64,000 bases of DNA from Promethearchaeota archaeon (GCA_019057865.1 JAHLWP010000004.1:62001-126000), one strand, 5' to 3'; positions 16,327-25,791 are shown, counted from the stretch's first letter. Notes: a model not told the origin generated them from the sequence alone. Program-made: numbers and translations.

Positions 16327-19143
16327 TTATTTTTTCCTGACTGTCATGCCTCTTTTCTTTCTAATTCTCCATTTTCTTAGTTCATCCACTACAGATACAC
16401 TAAAAGCTGTAAGGAAAAGAGCAAGCCAATAATAAGGATGAAAGAGTGGAACAACATGAAATGCTAAACCTAAAGGTGTAAAAAGGATTAATAATTGTAG
16501 CCCAAGAGAAAGTCCTGTTGCCCAGAATAAATGCTTATTTGGAAATAGATAAAAAGGCTTTATATTGGAAGTACATGAATAAACAAGCAATAATTCACAA
16601 ATTACCAAACTCGTGAATAGAATGGTTTGCGCCAATTGTGCAGCGTATAGAGAATCTATTGATGTTAATCTTGGATCAATTCCAGTATCAATCCATGCTG
16701 GGATTAATACAGACCATAGAAGTAAATAGAGTATTATATCCGTTATCGCAGTATATATTCCAAGGAGTAGAACAGGCCCCTTTATCTCTGGAAGCAAAGT
16801 AAATCCTTTTCGCGGTTTATCTTTCATTACATCAGGATCCGTCGGAGTAAGTCCTAAAACCATAGCTGGGATTCCATCTGTGGCTATATTTAGCCAGAGA
16901 ATCTGAATTGGAGTAACAGGAAGTGCAAGAAACACAGTTGAGAAAAGTTTCATAAAGATATAAGCTGAAAGAATTAAAAATATTTCATCAAAGTTAGTGC
17001 TTAGCATATATCTGAAGAAACCTTTAGTAGTTTCGAAGATACCTCTGCCTTCCTCTATAGCATTAACGATCGTAGCATAATTATCATCAATTAATATCAC
17101 TTCAGAAGCTTCTTGAGTCACTTCAGTTCCTTTGAGCCCCATTGCTACGCCTACATGTGCTCCTTTTACAGCTGGTGCATCATTTACTCCATCTCCTGTC
17201 ATTGAGACTATTAAATCTAATTCTTTTAATCTCCTTAAAATTCTTAGCTTATGTTCTGATGTGACTCTCGCAAAAATATCCACTGTTTTAACTCTTTCCC
17301 TAAGCTCATCATCACTCATTTCTTCTAAATCTACTCCTGTAATTGCTTCATCGGATTCAGTTAAACCAATCTCATGAGCAATTGCGATAGCTGTAATTTT
17401 ATGATCTCCTGTAATCATCATTGTTCTTATTCCTGCCAATCTGGCTTCCTCTATAGCATCTTTCACTTCATCTCTCGCAGGATCAATGATACCTACCAAA
17501 CCAAGATATATATAGTCTTTTTCTATTTCATCCTCCTTATACCCCTCATTAAGAGGTTTATAAGCAACCCCTAAGACTCTTAAAGCATTTTTTGCAAATT
17601 CTTCATTTTTGTTGAGAATTATATCTTTTACTTCGTTGATTGGTTTTACTTGATTATCATAAACAGCATGACTAGCATTGATCAACAAAACATCTGGAGC
17701 TCCCTTAATTAATGAATATAATTTATTATCGATTCTTACTACTACTGACATCATTTTCCTGTCGGAACTAAAAGGTATCTCATCAATTTTCTCTGCTTTA
17801 GTATCCAACTCCATTTTCATAGCTAAGACTTTCATTGAAATTTCGGTTGGATCTCCAACTACATCAGTATCATGTGTCCCATCATTTCTAGGTGAAACAT
17901 TTGAATTGTTACAAAACATACATACTTCTAGGTATCTTCTTAAATTATCTGTAATTTGAACTTGCTTACCTTTATCATTAATAATTTTACCCTCAAGTGC
18001 ATAACCTACACCCTCTACAACATATTCCATACCACCTACAAACACTTTTACAACAGTCATTTCATTCTTTGTTAAAGTACCTGTTTTATCAGAACAAATA
18101 ACATTTACTCTTCCCAGTGTCTCTACAGCAGTTAGTTTCCTTACTAATGCGTTTCTATCTGCCATTTTTCTCATTCCAATACTCATTACTACTGTAATCA
18201 CAACTATAAGCCCTTCAGGAACTGCGGAGACTGCTAAACTTATTGATATTTCAAACGCTTCAATAAATTCTTCAACTTCGCCTTCTGTAAGTGCCAAAAT
18301 TATAAATTCAACAAAAAAGACAGCGGCACAGATTATCAATATGACTATTCCTAACAATTTTCCAAACCTATTTACCTCTTTCTGGAAAGGTGAAAGTTCT
18401 ATCTCTTCTTCTTGCAAACTTTCAGCAATTTTCCCTATCTCAGTTTTCATTCCTGTGCCAATTACAATTCCTTCTCCATTTCCTCTAGTAATTATTGTAT
18501 TCATGTATCCCAAATTTGTTCTATCTGCTAATATCATTTTTTCTTCCACCGGATTAAGTTGTTTTTTAACTGGCTTCGATTCTCCTGTTAAAATTGCTTC
18601 ATCAACATAAAGAGAAAATCCCCTGTAAAGCCTTATATCTGCTGGGAATTTATCTCCTTCTTCGAATAATACAATATCTCCAGGTACAACTTCTTCTACA
18701 GCAATTTCTAAAACTCTATTTCCTCTCCGTACTTTGGCAAAATGAGGTGCTAATTTCTTTAAACTCTCAAGAGATCTTTCTGCTTGATATTCCTGATAAA
18801 ACCCTAAAACTGCATTAACAATCAAAATTGCAGCAATTACTACCGCATCTGTATATTCTGTTGACCATGACTCTGCTCCAGGTCTACTTGCTTCCCAAGC
18901 CCCTATAATTACTGATATAATTATAGCAAAAATAAGTAGGTAAATAAGAAAGTCTTTAAATTGTCCTATAAATATTTGCAAAGCTGTCTTGCCTTTCTCT
19001 TTAATTAATTCATTTTTGCCATATAATTCAATTCTTTTTTGAGCATCAGATTCAGTTAAACCATTTTCCATCGACGTATTCATTAAATTTTCTACATTTT
19101 CAAATGTTGTTGAATGAGCATGAATATTTTTTATTTCAACCAT
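16327..19143 (-). CDS. P-type Ca2+-transporting ATPase (SERCA/PMR1-like)
   Basis: A 938-residue P2-type cation pump with about ten membrane spans. The N-terminal cation-ATPase domain carries GLTESDAQKRIELYGKNEL; the actuator loop has TGES near residue 187; the phosphorylation site is CSDKTGTLTKNE with the Asp near residue 351; the hinge has TGDGVNDAPA. Ca2+ ligands line up with SERCA: PEGL in M4, N-x-x-E in M5 (NFDE), N-x-x-TD in M6 (NIATDG) and a Glu in M8 (ICELLL). It therefore most likely exports Ca2+ (possibly Mn2+) from the cytosol at ATP cost. Length is normal for this class. It is transcribed alone, convergent with the roadblock-GTPase gene. Confidence 0.92.
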   Translation of the reverse strand: MVEIKNIHAHSTTFENVENLMNTSMENGLTESDAQKRIELYGKNELIKEKGKTALQIFIGQFKDFLIYLLIFAIIISVIIGAWEASRPGAESWSTEYTDAVVIAAILIVNAVLGFYQEYQAERSLESLKKLAPHFAKVRRGNRVLEIAVEEVVPGDIVLFEEGDKFPADIRLYRGFSLYVDEAILTGESKPVKKQLNPVEEKMILADRTNLGYMNTIITRGNGEGIVIGTGMKTEIGKIAESLQEEEIELSPFQKEVNRFGKLLGIVILIICAAVFFVEFIILALTEGEVEEFIEAFEISISLAVSAVPEGLIVVITVVMSIGMRKMADRNALVRKLTAVETLGRVNVICSDKTGTLTKNEMTVVKVFVGGMEYVVEGVGYALEGKIINDKGKQVQITDNLRRYLEVCMFCNNSNVSPRNDGTHDTDVVGDPTEISMKVLAMKMELDTKAEKIDEIPFSSDRKMMSVVVRIDNKLYSLIKGAPDVLLINASHAVYDNQVKPINEVKDIILNKNEEFAKNALRVLGVAYKPLNEGYKEDEIEKDYIYLGLVGIIDPARDEVKDAIEEARLAGIRTMMITGDHKITAIAIAHEIGLTESDEAITGVDLEEMSDDELRERVKTVDIFARVTSEHKLRILRRLKELDLIVSMTGDGVNDAPAVKGAHVGVAMGLKGTEVTQEASEVILIDDNYATIVNAIEEGRGIFETTKGFFRYMLSTNFDEIFLILSAYIFMKLFSTVFLALPVTPIQILWLNIATDGIPAMVLGLTPTDPDVMKDKPRKGFTLLPEIKGPVLLLGIYTAITDIILYLLLWSVLIPAWIDTGIDPRLTSIDSLYAAQLAQTILFTSLVICELLLVYSCTSNIKPFYLFPNKHLFWATGLSLGLQLLILFTPLGLAFHVVPLFHPYYWLALFLTAFSVSVVDELRKWRIRKKRGMTVRKK

Positions 19144-19446
19144 CTTAACTTCAATTCTTTTTTAGGTTTTTATAAAAAATTATATTAATAAGTTATAATC
19201 TTAATAACTGAATTATAAAATTTAAATTCATTTATAGTCATTTCTTCTAGTTAAAAAAATGAACTCATCTTAAAAATTATAGAAGATTCGTGATTAACGG
19301 TTGCGTCCGTTTATTTTCAAAATAATTCAAATTCTTAAAAAAATAAAATATAAATTTTATAAGCATGATTATTCTTATAAGATAAAACTTAATTTTATCA
19401 ATAAAATCTAGTTTTTTAAACATAACATACAACTTTATTGATTATT

Positions 19447-20028
19447 ATGAGACCATCACGAGTTTTTAGATGGATAATTAGAATATTAATACTAGTTTTA
19501 ACATTGTCAGTTACTGCTGTTTCCATACTAGGTGGAATGTCTGCTATTTTGATACTTTCTAATCAAGATAATATTGGAATTGATTATGATAATGCTGATT
19601 TTAATTTAGATTATAATGAGACAACTGGAGAGATAAATAATATCAATTTCACTTTGCCATTTAATATAACAAATGCAGGTTTTTTTGATTTAGAAGATCT
19701 TAAATTAGGACTTCAAATAGGTCTTCAATATTATCATGTTAATTTAACTGGAACAGGTGAAAATATCTCTCAAACAGTAAAAATTTTTGATAAAACAGAA
19801 TCTTATCCGACAATTAGAAAAGGTAAAACATTATATGGTAATTACACAGGAGTATACGATGATTTTCTCCCGTATTTAGGAAGCCTTCCAAATATTGTTG
19901 ATATAGATCTTACAAGAGTTCCCATATTTAATTTCTATGCTAATTTTACAATCAGTCTAACATATTCTTTAGGATTACATTCTATTACTCTTGGAATAAA
20001 TAACGTTACAGTAGGGGAATATCCTTAG
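19447..20028 (+). CDS. Membrane-anchored extracellular protein, first gene of a three-gene operon
   Basis: A protein of about 193 residues with a basic N-terminus (MRPSRVFRWIIR) and one long hydrophobic span, then a beta-rich extracellular part with several N-x-S/T sites (for example INFT, FNIT, YVNLTG-like segments). The C-terminal part reads as an immunoglobulin-like or LEA-like strand pattern. I start it at the ATG at 19447; a TTG nine bases upstream is possible. The stop codon overlaps the Shine-Dalgarno sequence of the next gene, so the three genes to 20931 are very likely co-transcribed. No family is recognised. It may be the outward-facing part of a membrane complex formed with the next two proteins. 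Confidence 0.6.
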   Translation: MRPSRVFRWIIRILILVLTLSVTAVSILGGMSAILILSNQDNIGIDYDNADFNLDYNETTGEINNINFTLPFNITNAGFFDLEDLKLGLQIGLQYYHVNLTGTGENISQTVKIFDKTESYPTIRKGKTLYGNYTGVYDDFLPYLGSLPNIVDIDLTRVPIFNFYANFTISLTYSLGLHSITLGINNVTVGEYP

Positions 20029-20032
20029 GAGG
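20027..20032 (+). promoter_or_regulatory. Strong Shine-Dalgarno sequence overlapping the upstream stop codon
   Basis: AGGAGG begins within the TAG stop of the upstream gene and lies eight bases before the ATG at 20041. Such a strong site is uncommon in this window and supports translational coupling of the two genes. Confidence 0.7.
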
Positions 20033-20040
20033 TTCAAGAA

Positions 20041-20529
20041 ATGGGTCCAACAATAAACATAGTAAAAGGTACTATTTATACTGTTATATATGTATGTTTT
20101 ACAATCATAATTCCAGTAGTAACATTTTCTTTACTAAGAGAATATGTTGTTGAGGGTTTACCATTAGATTTTACCCAGGAAGATTTAAACAATATTATAT
20201 TTTGGGTTACTGCATTGGGATTAGTTATAAGTGGATGTGCTTTCTTCACTCATTCTTCACCTAAGCAATCAATAAGAAGAGGTACTTTTGCTTTGATCCA
20301 AGTATTAGTTAATTGTCTATACTTATGGAGCTATAAATTCTCAGGAGCAACTGAAATAATATTTGATTTAGATATGGGTGATACTTCAGGATTTCTAAGC
20401 TTAAATTTACAACAGATGGTTTTAGTTTATTTGGGAATTTATTTTCTAACTATAATTCTAAAAGTATATGATGTTATTGATTTTACAATTAATAGAGAGA
20501 AAATCCGAAACGATAGAATGAAAGAATAA
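20041..20529 (+). CDS. Four-span membrane protein, second gene of the operon
   Basis: A 162-residue polytopic protein with about four membrane segments (near residues 8-28, 50-70, 82-100 and 128-146). Between spans 1 and 2 is a short acidic loop, and a Thr/Asp-rich loop precedes the last span. The C-terminus is charged and cytoplasmic (NREKIRNDRMKE). It follows the first gene with a coupled Shine-Dalgarno site and precedes the third by 15 bases. No known family is recognised, and no catalytic motif is seen. Together with its neighbours it may form a small surface complex. Confidence 0.6.
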   Translation: MGPTINIVKGTIYTVIYVCFTIIIPVVTFSLLREYVVEGLPLDFTQEDLNNIIFWVTALGLVISGCAFFTHSSPKQSIRRGTFALIQVLVNCLYLWSYKFSGATEIIFDLDMGDTSGFLSLNLQQMVLVYLGIYFLTIILKVYDVIDFTINREKIRNDRMKE

Positions 20530-20544
20530 AGAGGTAGAGAAAAA

Positions 20545-20931
20545 ATGCTTTTCCAAACTATGGGATTTTTAGAAGTATTAGCTGATATTTTTGGAGCAAT
20601 TTTAATTTTCTTAAAACCAATAATAGTACCCACCGGCGAATGGATGGTTGACTGGATTACTGCATCAATGGAATTTTTGAAACAAAACTTTAGCAGTGAA
20701 CTAACTATTTATATTGTAATCTTTGTCATTCTGATTGTATCTGGTGTTATTATAAATATCATTTGGCCAGGTGATCGCCCAGGAACAATATTCTCCAAAG
20801 GTTTAGATAAAATAGACGAAAAGTTCGAAGAAAAATTGGCTATTCCAGATGAAATAAGGAGATGTAAGGACTGTGGTAATCCAATTGGGGATTCTAGAGT
20901 TTGTCCTTTATGTGGAGCTGAAAATGATTAA
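20545..20931 (+). CDS. Membrane protein with C-terminal zinc ribbon, third gene of the operon
   Basis: A 128-residue protein with two hydrophobic segments (about residues 8-28 and 52-74), an amphipathic charged stretch, and a cytoplasmic zinc ribbon at the end: CKDCGNP followed by CPLCG, four Cys in the CxxC...CxxC form. AGAGGTAGAG just upstream is a plausible ribosome-binding site. Membrane proteins ending in this kind of zinc ribbon are common in archaea, but no specific function follows. The operon ends here with a T-rich run. Confidence 0.6.
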   Translation: MLFQTMGFLEVLADIFGAILIFLKPIIVPTGEWMVDWITASMEFLKQNFSSELTIYIVIFVILIVSGVIINIIWPGDRPGTIFSKGLDKIDEKFEEKLAIPDEIRRCKDCGNPIGDSRVCPLCGAEND

Positions 20932-20935
20932 AAAC

Positions 20936-20943
20936 CTTTTTTT
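20936..20943 (+). terminator. Oligo-T terminator after the membrane operon
   Basis: A run of eight T directly follows the stop of the zinc-ribbon membrane protein and further T runs continue, consistent with archaeal intrinsic termination. It sits between convergent genes. Confidence 0.45.
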
Positions 20944-20953
20944 TATTTAATTT

Positions 20954-21578
20954 TTATTTATTCATTTTTAAGAGCAATTTTGCTACTCTTTTACCTAAAT
21001 CTTTAGCAATCAAACCACCAAGCTCATCAACTTCTTCTTTTCCTAAAAATTCTTTAAGGTTATATTTTTGTAAGCTGGTGATAGGGATATTTCCTTCAAG
21101 AATTGGGCTTCCTAATATATTTCCCACTATAATCATGCCTTGTATTAAAGCAAAATTTATTAAATCAGAGATAACCCCCTCTCCGCCATTCCTTAGGCCT
21201 GTTGAAGCCAGAGGTGCAAATATTACATCTTTCAATAGGTAATCTTTCATTTTCCATGGTCTTGATCGATCTATTAGCACTTTTATCTGTGAACTAACTG
21301 AACCAAAATAATTTGGAGCAGCTATTAAGATTGCAGATGACCCTAAGATTAATTCTTCTATTTTTTTAGTATCATCATTTTCTGCTAAAGGACAATCATT
21401 TGGAGGTTCTTAAACATTGATCACATCCATTGCAAGGAGTTATTTTATAATCAGAAATTTGAATTTTATTGATATCAAAATTATTATTAATAGATTTTAT
21501 GCCTTCAATAGCTTGATCGATTAAGTAATTGCAACTTTTATTCTTTCTCGGTGACCCAACTATTAGAGTTATTTTCAT
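20954..21578 (-). pseudogene. NADPH-dependent FMN reductase / iron-sulfur flavoprotein, single frameshift
   Basis: The 5' part (21396-21578) begins MKITLIVGSPRKNKSCNYL, a flavodoxin-like FMN-binding start, and reaches the cysteine motif CNGCDQC before a stop. Shifting frame by one base at about 21405-21411 restores PPNDCPLAENDD, then ILIAAPNYFGSVSSQIK and LIDRSRPW, which are the next conserved elements of iron-sulfur flavoproteins, and the frame stays open to the stop at 20954. The restored protein would be about 206 residues, a normal length. So there is one gene with one indel. It may be a recent pseudogene or an assembly error at a short homopolymer. The intact family transfers electrons through FMN and, where the CxxCxxC-type motif is complete, a 4Fe-4S cluster. 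Confidence 0.8.
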
Positions 21579-21657
21579 ATTAATATTAACTTTTAATATT
21601 TAATTAAGTTAATTTTATACCAATAAGAATATAATCATCGTTCCAGAAAAAAATAAC

Positions 21658-22410
21658 ATGAAGCTAATTAAAGATAAAGTAGAATTTCAAAAAGTTAAGA
21701 AGGGTCTATTAGACGATTTAAAGTACTATAATCAGTTTATTATAAAAAAAATTGAGGTTGATAATTTAATCTCAGCAATAAATAAAGTCAAATCAGCTAT
21801 TACATTAATAGAAGAATACCAGAATGATTTTAATTTAATTAATGAATTATCGGAATTTAAAAAATTAAGTCAAAAAATAGATTTAGAATTAAGAGAACGA
21901 AGGAGGTTTTATTTAAGGAGATATAATAATCTTTTAAAAGAGAAGATAAATGAATCTAATTTAGAAAATTTTATGAAATTATTAGCTATGTTAAAGAATG
22001 AAGTAGATAATAACTTGAGTAAATTTAATCTTGAAGATATTCATAATAATATTAATAAATATTTTGTTTATATCAAACGGATATACGAGATCCTAAGTTG
22101 TTGTGAGATTTTAAATTATTATGATGTTTCTGAAAAAATATTCAACTTTGTTAATGATTTAAAGTCTGAAAACTTTCCAAATTTAAAATTTTTTGTTTCC
22201 TCGATATATAAGAATTTGATTACTAAGAGATTATTTGAATTTTCTAAAGAATATAATATTATTTCAATATCTACTCTTTCTAAGAGAATGGCAATTAAAC
22301 AAGAATATTTAATAAAATTTATTAATTCACTAGAAAAACAACCTAAAGCACCAATTATAGATTATAATCCTTCTGCTCAAGTCGTGACTTTTAAAAAGTC
22401 AAGGATATAA
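21658..22410 (+). CDS. Helical protein with possible PCI-like winged-helix end
   Basis: A 250-residue, almost entirely alpha-helical protein rich in Lys, Glu, Asn and Ile. Residues about 1-170 read as long amphipathic helices with heptad-like patterns. The last 70 residues (from ITKRLFEFSKEYN through STLSKRMAIKQEYLIKFINSL and a final strand pair) have the layout of a winged helix preceded by helical repeats, resembling PCI-type domains of eukaryotic lid complexes. This resemblance is by eye only. There is no catalytic motif. The gene stands alone, divergent from the frameshifted flavoprotein. Confidence 0.45.
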   Translation: MKLIKDKVEFQKVKKGLLDDLKYYNQFIIKKIEVDNLISAINKVKSAITLIEEYQNDFNLINELSEFKKLSQKIDLELRERRRFYLRRYNNLLKEKINESNLENFMKLLAMLKNEVDNNLSKFNLEDIHNNINKYFVYIKRIYEILSCCEILNYYDVSEKIFNFVNDLKSENFPNLKFFVSSIYKNLITKRLFEFSKEYNIISISTLSKRMAIKQEYLIKFINSLEKQPKAPIIDYNPSAQVVTFKKSRI

Positions 22411-22452
22411 AATTAATTAATAATCGAACTTTAGCAATTAATAAAAGATTTT

Positions 22453-23382
22453 TTATAATGCGCGAAAAAAATCGGGTCTTAATACTTCAGTATGAGTCAA
22501 TCCATAATTAATAACTTCTAAAATCTTTGGTTTCTCTCGATCTAAAATGCCTCGTAAAGGAAGATAATTACTTGCATGATTTGAGCGAAATATACAATTT
22601 GCATTTTTATTTTCGAATTTAATATGTTTAATAAAAGTTTTTAGTTCATGTAATATTTCGATTTGATTCATTTCCAAAAATTCTCCATTGATCTTTCTTT
22701 TGAATATTTCTGTTCCTGGTGGGACAATAAGAGTTAAAAAAGCAATATACCAAATTCTATCATCTTCAGGGCAAATTTTATTAACTAAATCAGCTGATTC
22801 TTTTGCATGTTTTTCGGAAATTTCTGGATTATTTCCACCTCCAAGACCATTTATAAAGGTTGCTGAAAGTGTAATGTTTGCTTTCATTAATTTTTTTGAT
22901 GCTTCAATATAATCCTGTTTTGTAGCATGTTTATTTACATTTTTAAGTAAATTATCATAACCAGATTCAAAACCTACATAAGCAATTTTTAATCCTGCTC
23001 CTGATAATGCCTTCAATTGTTCATCCGACTTCTTTAGAATATCTTTAGCGTGAGCATAAACCCCAATCCTTTCTAATTTCGGAAATATATTCATAGCATA
23101 ATTAGTGAGTTTTAAAAGTTTTTCTGTAGGTGTAACCATTGCATTTCCGTCTAAAAAGAAAATTTTGCGGACATGAGAACTATATTGTTTCTTAGCTACG
23201 TTTAAATCCCTTTTAACATCATCTAATTCTCTAATTTTAAATTGTTTTTGAAGATTTGACATACAAAAATCGCATTTAAAAGAACAACCTTCAGTCAATT
23301 GGATCAATAAAGAAGCATGCTCTGATGGGGGACGAAACACTGGTTGACAGTAGTATATCTTATCTCTATTCGGCATATACAA
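22453..23382 (-). CDS. Radical SAM protein, Elp3-like type
   Basis: A 309-residue radical S-adenosylmethionine protein. The 4Fe-4S motif is Cys33-x3-Cys37-x2-Cys40 in EGCSFKCDFC. The barrel follows with FFLDGNAM, GVYAHAKDIL and YVGFESGYDN, all usual landmarks of the Elp3/MiaB-like barrel (the last is the SAM-binding ESG region). It lacks TRAM, B12-binding and acetyltransferase domains. A clear paralogue lies at 31446-32354, aligned along its whole length. The substrate is unknown. It is transcribed alone between the helical protein and the CCHC finger gene. Confidence 0.8.
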   Translation of the reverse strand: MYMPNRDKIYYCQPVFRPPSEHASLLIQLTEGCSFKCDFCMSNLQKQFKIRELDDVKRDLNVAKKQYSSHVRKIFFLDGNAMVTPTEKLLKLTNYAMNIFPKLERIGVYAHAKDILKKSDEQLKALSGAGLKIAYVGFESGYDNLLKNVNKHATKQDYIEASKKLMKANITLSATFINGLGGGNNPEISEKHAKESADLVNKICPEDDRIWYIAFLTLIVPPGTEIFKRKINGEFLEMNQIEILHELKTFIKHIKFENKNANCIFRSNHASNYLPLRGILDREKPKILEVINYGLTHTEVLRPDFFRAL

Positions 23383-23452
23383 TTTAGAAAAGGATATTGT
23401 AATTTAATTAGTCTTTAAATGAAAAAATATAATTTATTTTAAGCTTCTTTTC

Positions 23453-24142
23453 TCATTCTTCTTCTTTATCAGCATCTTCAGGTCTATTAGGACAAGATGT
23501 TAAATGCCGTCCAAGTCTAATAAATTCTTTCCCACAATAAGGACATTTCTGTTTTTCTTTGGGAGCAGTTTCACCTGACCCTGCTTTTGTTGTAGGTTTT
23601 TTCTTTTTTTTCTTTTTTGCCCTTGCTGGTAAAATATCTTCAATACTAGCATCATCAGGAGCTAATTCGCAAGATTGAATGTGCGAAGCTAAATCTTCGA
23701 ATACTTCACCGCAAAAAGGGCATTCAATCTCCCCAAATTCTTCAGAGTCTTTTATATCTTCTTTCCCAGCTTTTCTTTTCTCGAATTTTAGAGGAATTTC
23801 TTCATCTTCTTCCTCGAATTCATCAATAGTTAAATCGATATCCTCATCTGTTTTTATTTTAGCTATTTCAAATTCTTCTAATTCAATTTTTTTATCTTTG
23901 ATTTTCTTTTCTGCCACTTTTCTGCTTTCGTCATATATCTCGGATATCTTTTTATTTGTTTGAGAATATAAATTGCAAACTTGACAAACATATGCTCTTG
24001 TTCCGAGCATTAGATCCCTTTCTGGACAATAACATAAAGTTTGTAAGCTATTGGAAATATCACCTTTAGGAGTGAGGTACTTACAAGCTAATTTCCTTGA
24101 ATATTTAACTTTTTGTTTTCTACGAGGTATTTTCATCACCAA
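23453..24142 (-). CDS. CCHC zinc-finger protein with acidic linker
   Basis: A 229-residue protein with an N-terminal cysteine cluster (Cys20, Cys37/39, and CQVC at 53-56), a Lys/Glu-rich coiled or disordered middle, and two small CCHC fingers: Cys141-x2-Cys144-x9-His154-x3-Cys158 and Cys200-x2-Cys203-x9-His213-x3-Cys217. A Lys run separates the fingers. CCHC fingers of this sort bind nucleic acid or protein; the C-x2-C...H-x3-C layout recalls UBZ-type ubiquitin-binding fingers, but the spacing is shorter, so this is only suggestive. It lies directly downstream of the JAMM protein on the same strand, about 130 bases away. Start could be either of two nearby Met codons (24142 or 24136). Confidence 0.6.
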   Translation of the reverse strand: MVMKIPRRKQKVKYSRKLACKYLTPKGDISNSLQTLCYCPERDLMLGTRAYVCQVCNLYSQTNKKISEIYDESRKVAEKKIKDKKIELEEFEIAKIKTDEDIDLTIDEFEEEDEEIPLKFEKRKAGKEDIKDSEEFGEIECPFCGEVFEDLASHIQSCELAPDDASIEDILPARAKKKKKKKPTTKAGSGETAPKEKQKCPYCGKEFIRLGRHLTSCPNRPEDADKEEE

Positions 24143-24270
24143 AAGAAGTATATAAAATAATTAATCTTAAAATTTAATTTTTTTGTTTAGAGAATCTCTA
24201 TTAAGAGAAAAATTGCATGAACTTTTTTGAAAATAATTAATATTTAGAAGATAATTATATTGAGATAAGG

Positions 24271-25791
24271 TTAAAAATTGAATTTTATTGAATTTAGATC
24301 ATGTTTAATTTTTTTCTGGATATCTTTATTTTCCAGTTTTGGTAATAATTCCTCGATTAAATCTTTAAAATCCAGAATTTTTTGGGAGAGTATTTCTGGT
24401 TTGCTCCATATGGATTTTCTTAATGGGTGATTTCTTATTATTGCTTTATTATAATTTTCAATAGCCTCTCTATAAAATAAGCAAGCACTTTCTAAATTAT
24501 TTAATCTAGAATGATAAATCGTTCCTATTTTATTGAAACATATACCTGCTCCCGCAAAATCATTTACTTTTTCAAATTCTATAGCAGCATCTCTTATCGT
24601 ATTTAAAGCTTCCTTTAAAACATTGTCTTCTCCTTTTTTAAGAAGTAAATATCCAATAATATACTGAGATTCTCCTAAGAAAAAGGAATTTTTTTCCTTT
24701 TTAGCTGTTTTATTTAATTCATTAGCAAATTCTTCAGCAAAAACCAAATGATTATTGGATATACATTTTTCTGATAAATCTCTTAATAATTCTAAAATTC
24801 TTTCAATATCATGAAGCTCCTTATACTTTTCTATTCCTTGTCTGTATCTCTCAATGCCTGTAAAAGCATCTTTACTTTTAAAAGCTTGATTTCCTTCAAA
24901 AATTAATTGCTCCGCATTTTCTTTTAATTGTAATTCTTTTTGTTTTTTATCGAAATCACCATAAAAAAAAGTATCAACATTAAAAATTACATCCTCAGAC
25001 ATAGGGATTTCTGTCAATAAATCACTATTTGGGGGAATTTTTTTATTCTCATTATGCCTGTCATTATCTTGAAATTTAGAACTAAAGTCTTCTCCATAGG
25101 CTGATTGCAAAGGTTTCCCTGCTGTAGCTAATGCTGACAATTCCGATAAAACATTAGCAAAAAAATATTTGCTTAAACCATCAACAACATAATCCACTTT
25201 ATGGTAATTATTATCATACTCAGGATCGTTTACATCCATATTTACATCGTTAAGCCGATAAATTTCAAATCCTGTATCATACTTAGTTATTGTATGTTCT
25301 GAACCTTCAACCTTTTCCTGCTTTTTCTTCCCTAATAGCGTATGATCAAAAACCAAACCACAAAAATCATCATTTTTTGCTTGAAATCCTAATTGATTTA
25401 AAAGATCTATATATGAAAAAAAGAGTCCTAATCCTGGATGAGAGTGAAACCATCCAATCATGTAAAATCCTTTACTACTCTTATCTAATTTTTCTTGTAT
25501 TTCTTCTATAAAGCCATAATGTCTTTCATCTAATTGAACATCAGTTGCATGCCCAAATGTAAGTGCTTCAGCACCTTCTATATATACAAAATCGTCATCA
25601 GAATAGCCAATTAAAATGCCATATATTTCTTTCCATTCCTCAGCGGGAATGGATTTATTAGCATATCTACTTACATATAAGATAATTGTTTTATAAGCTT
25701 CTGCTCTTACAACAACAGGTTTATTAATTTTCTCTTTTGATTCTTCATTTGAGTTCTGGTCTTTATTTGTCTTTTTAATCTCTCTTGACAT
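24271..25791 (-). CDS. JAMM/MPN metalloprotease with C-terminal TPR-like repeats
   Basis: A 506-residue protein whose first 170 residues are an MPN+ domain. The zinc site is complete: Glu55 ahead of IYGILIG, then WFHSHPGLGLFFSYID with His116, His118, Ser126 and Asp129. The sequence around it (GWFHSHPG...S..D..NQ) is closer to Rpn11/CSN5 than to bacterial RadC or Mec+ proteins. Eukaryotic relatives remove ubiquitin or NEDD8. After an insert with a coiled region, residues about 300-480 form TPR-like helical pairs (for example GNQAFKSKDAFTGIERYRQG). No ubiquitin, E1 or E2 gene is in the window. An isopeptidase on ubiquitin-like modifiers is the best inference; the TPR part probably binds partners. 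Confidence 0.82.
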   Translation of the reverse strand: MSREIKKTNKDQNSNEESKEKINKPVVVRAEAYKTIILYVSRYANKSIPAEEWKEIYGILIGYSDDDFVYIEGAEALTFGHATDVQLDERHYGFIEEIQEKLDKSSKGFYMIGWFHSHPGLGLFFSYIDLLNQLGFQAKNDDFCGLVFDHTLLGKKKQEKVEGSEHTITKYDTGFEIYRLNDVNMDVNDPEYDNNYHKVDYVVDGLSKYFFANVLSELSALATAGKPLQSAYGEDFSSKFQDNDRHNENKKIPPNSDLLTEIPMSEDVIFNVDTFFYGDFDKKQKELQLKENAEQLIFEGNQAFKSKDAFTGIERYRQGIEKYKELHDIERILELLRDLSEKCISNNHLVFAEEFANELNKTAKKEKNSFFLGESQYIIGYLLLKKGEDNVLKEALNTIRDAAIEFEKVNDFAGAGICFNKIGTIYHSRLNNLESACLFYREAIENYNKAIIRNHPLRKSIWSKPEILSQKILDFKDLIEELLPKLENKDIQKKIKHDLNSIKFNF

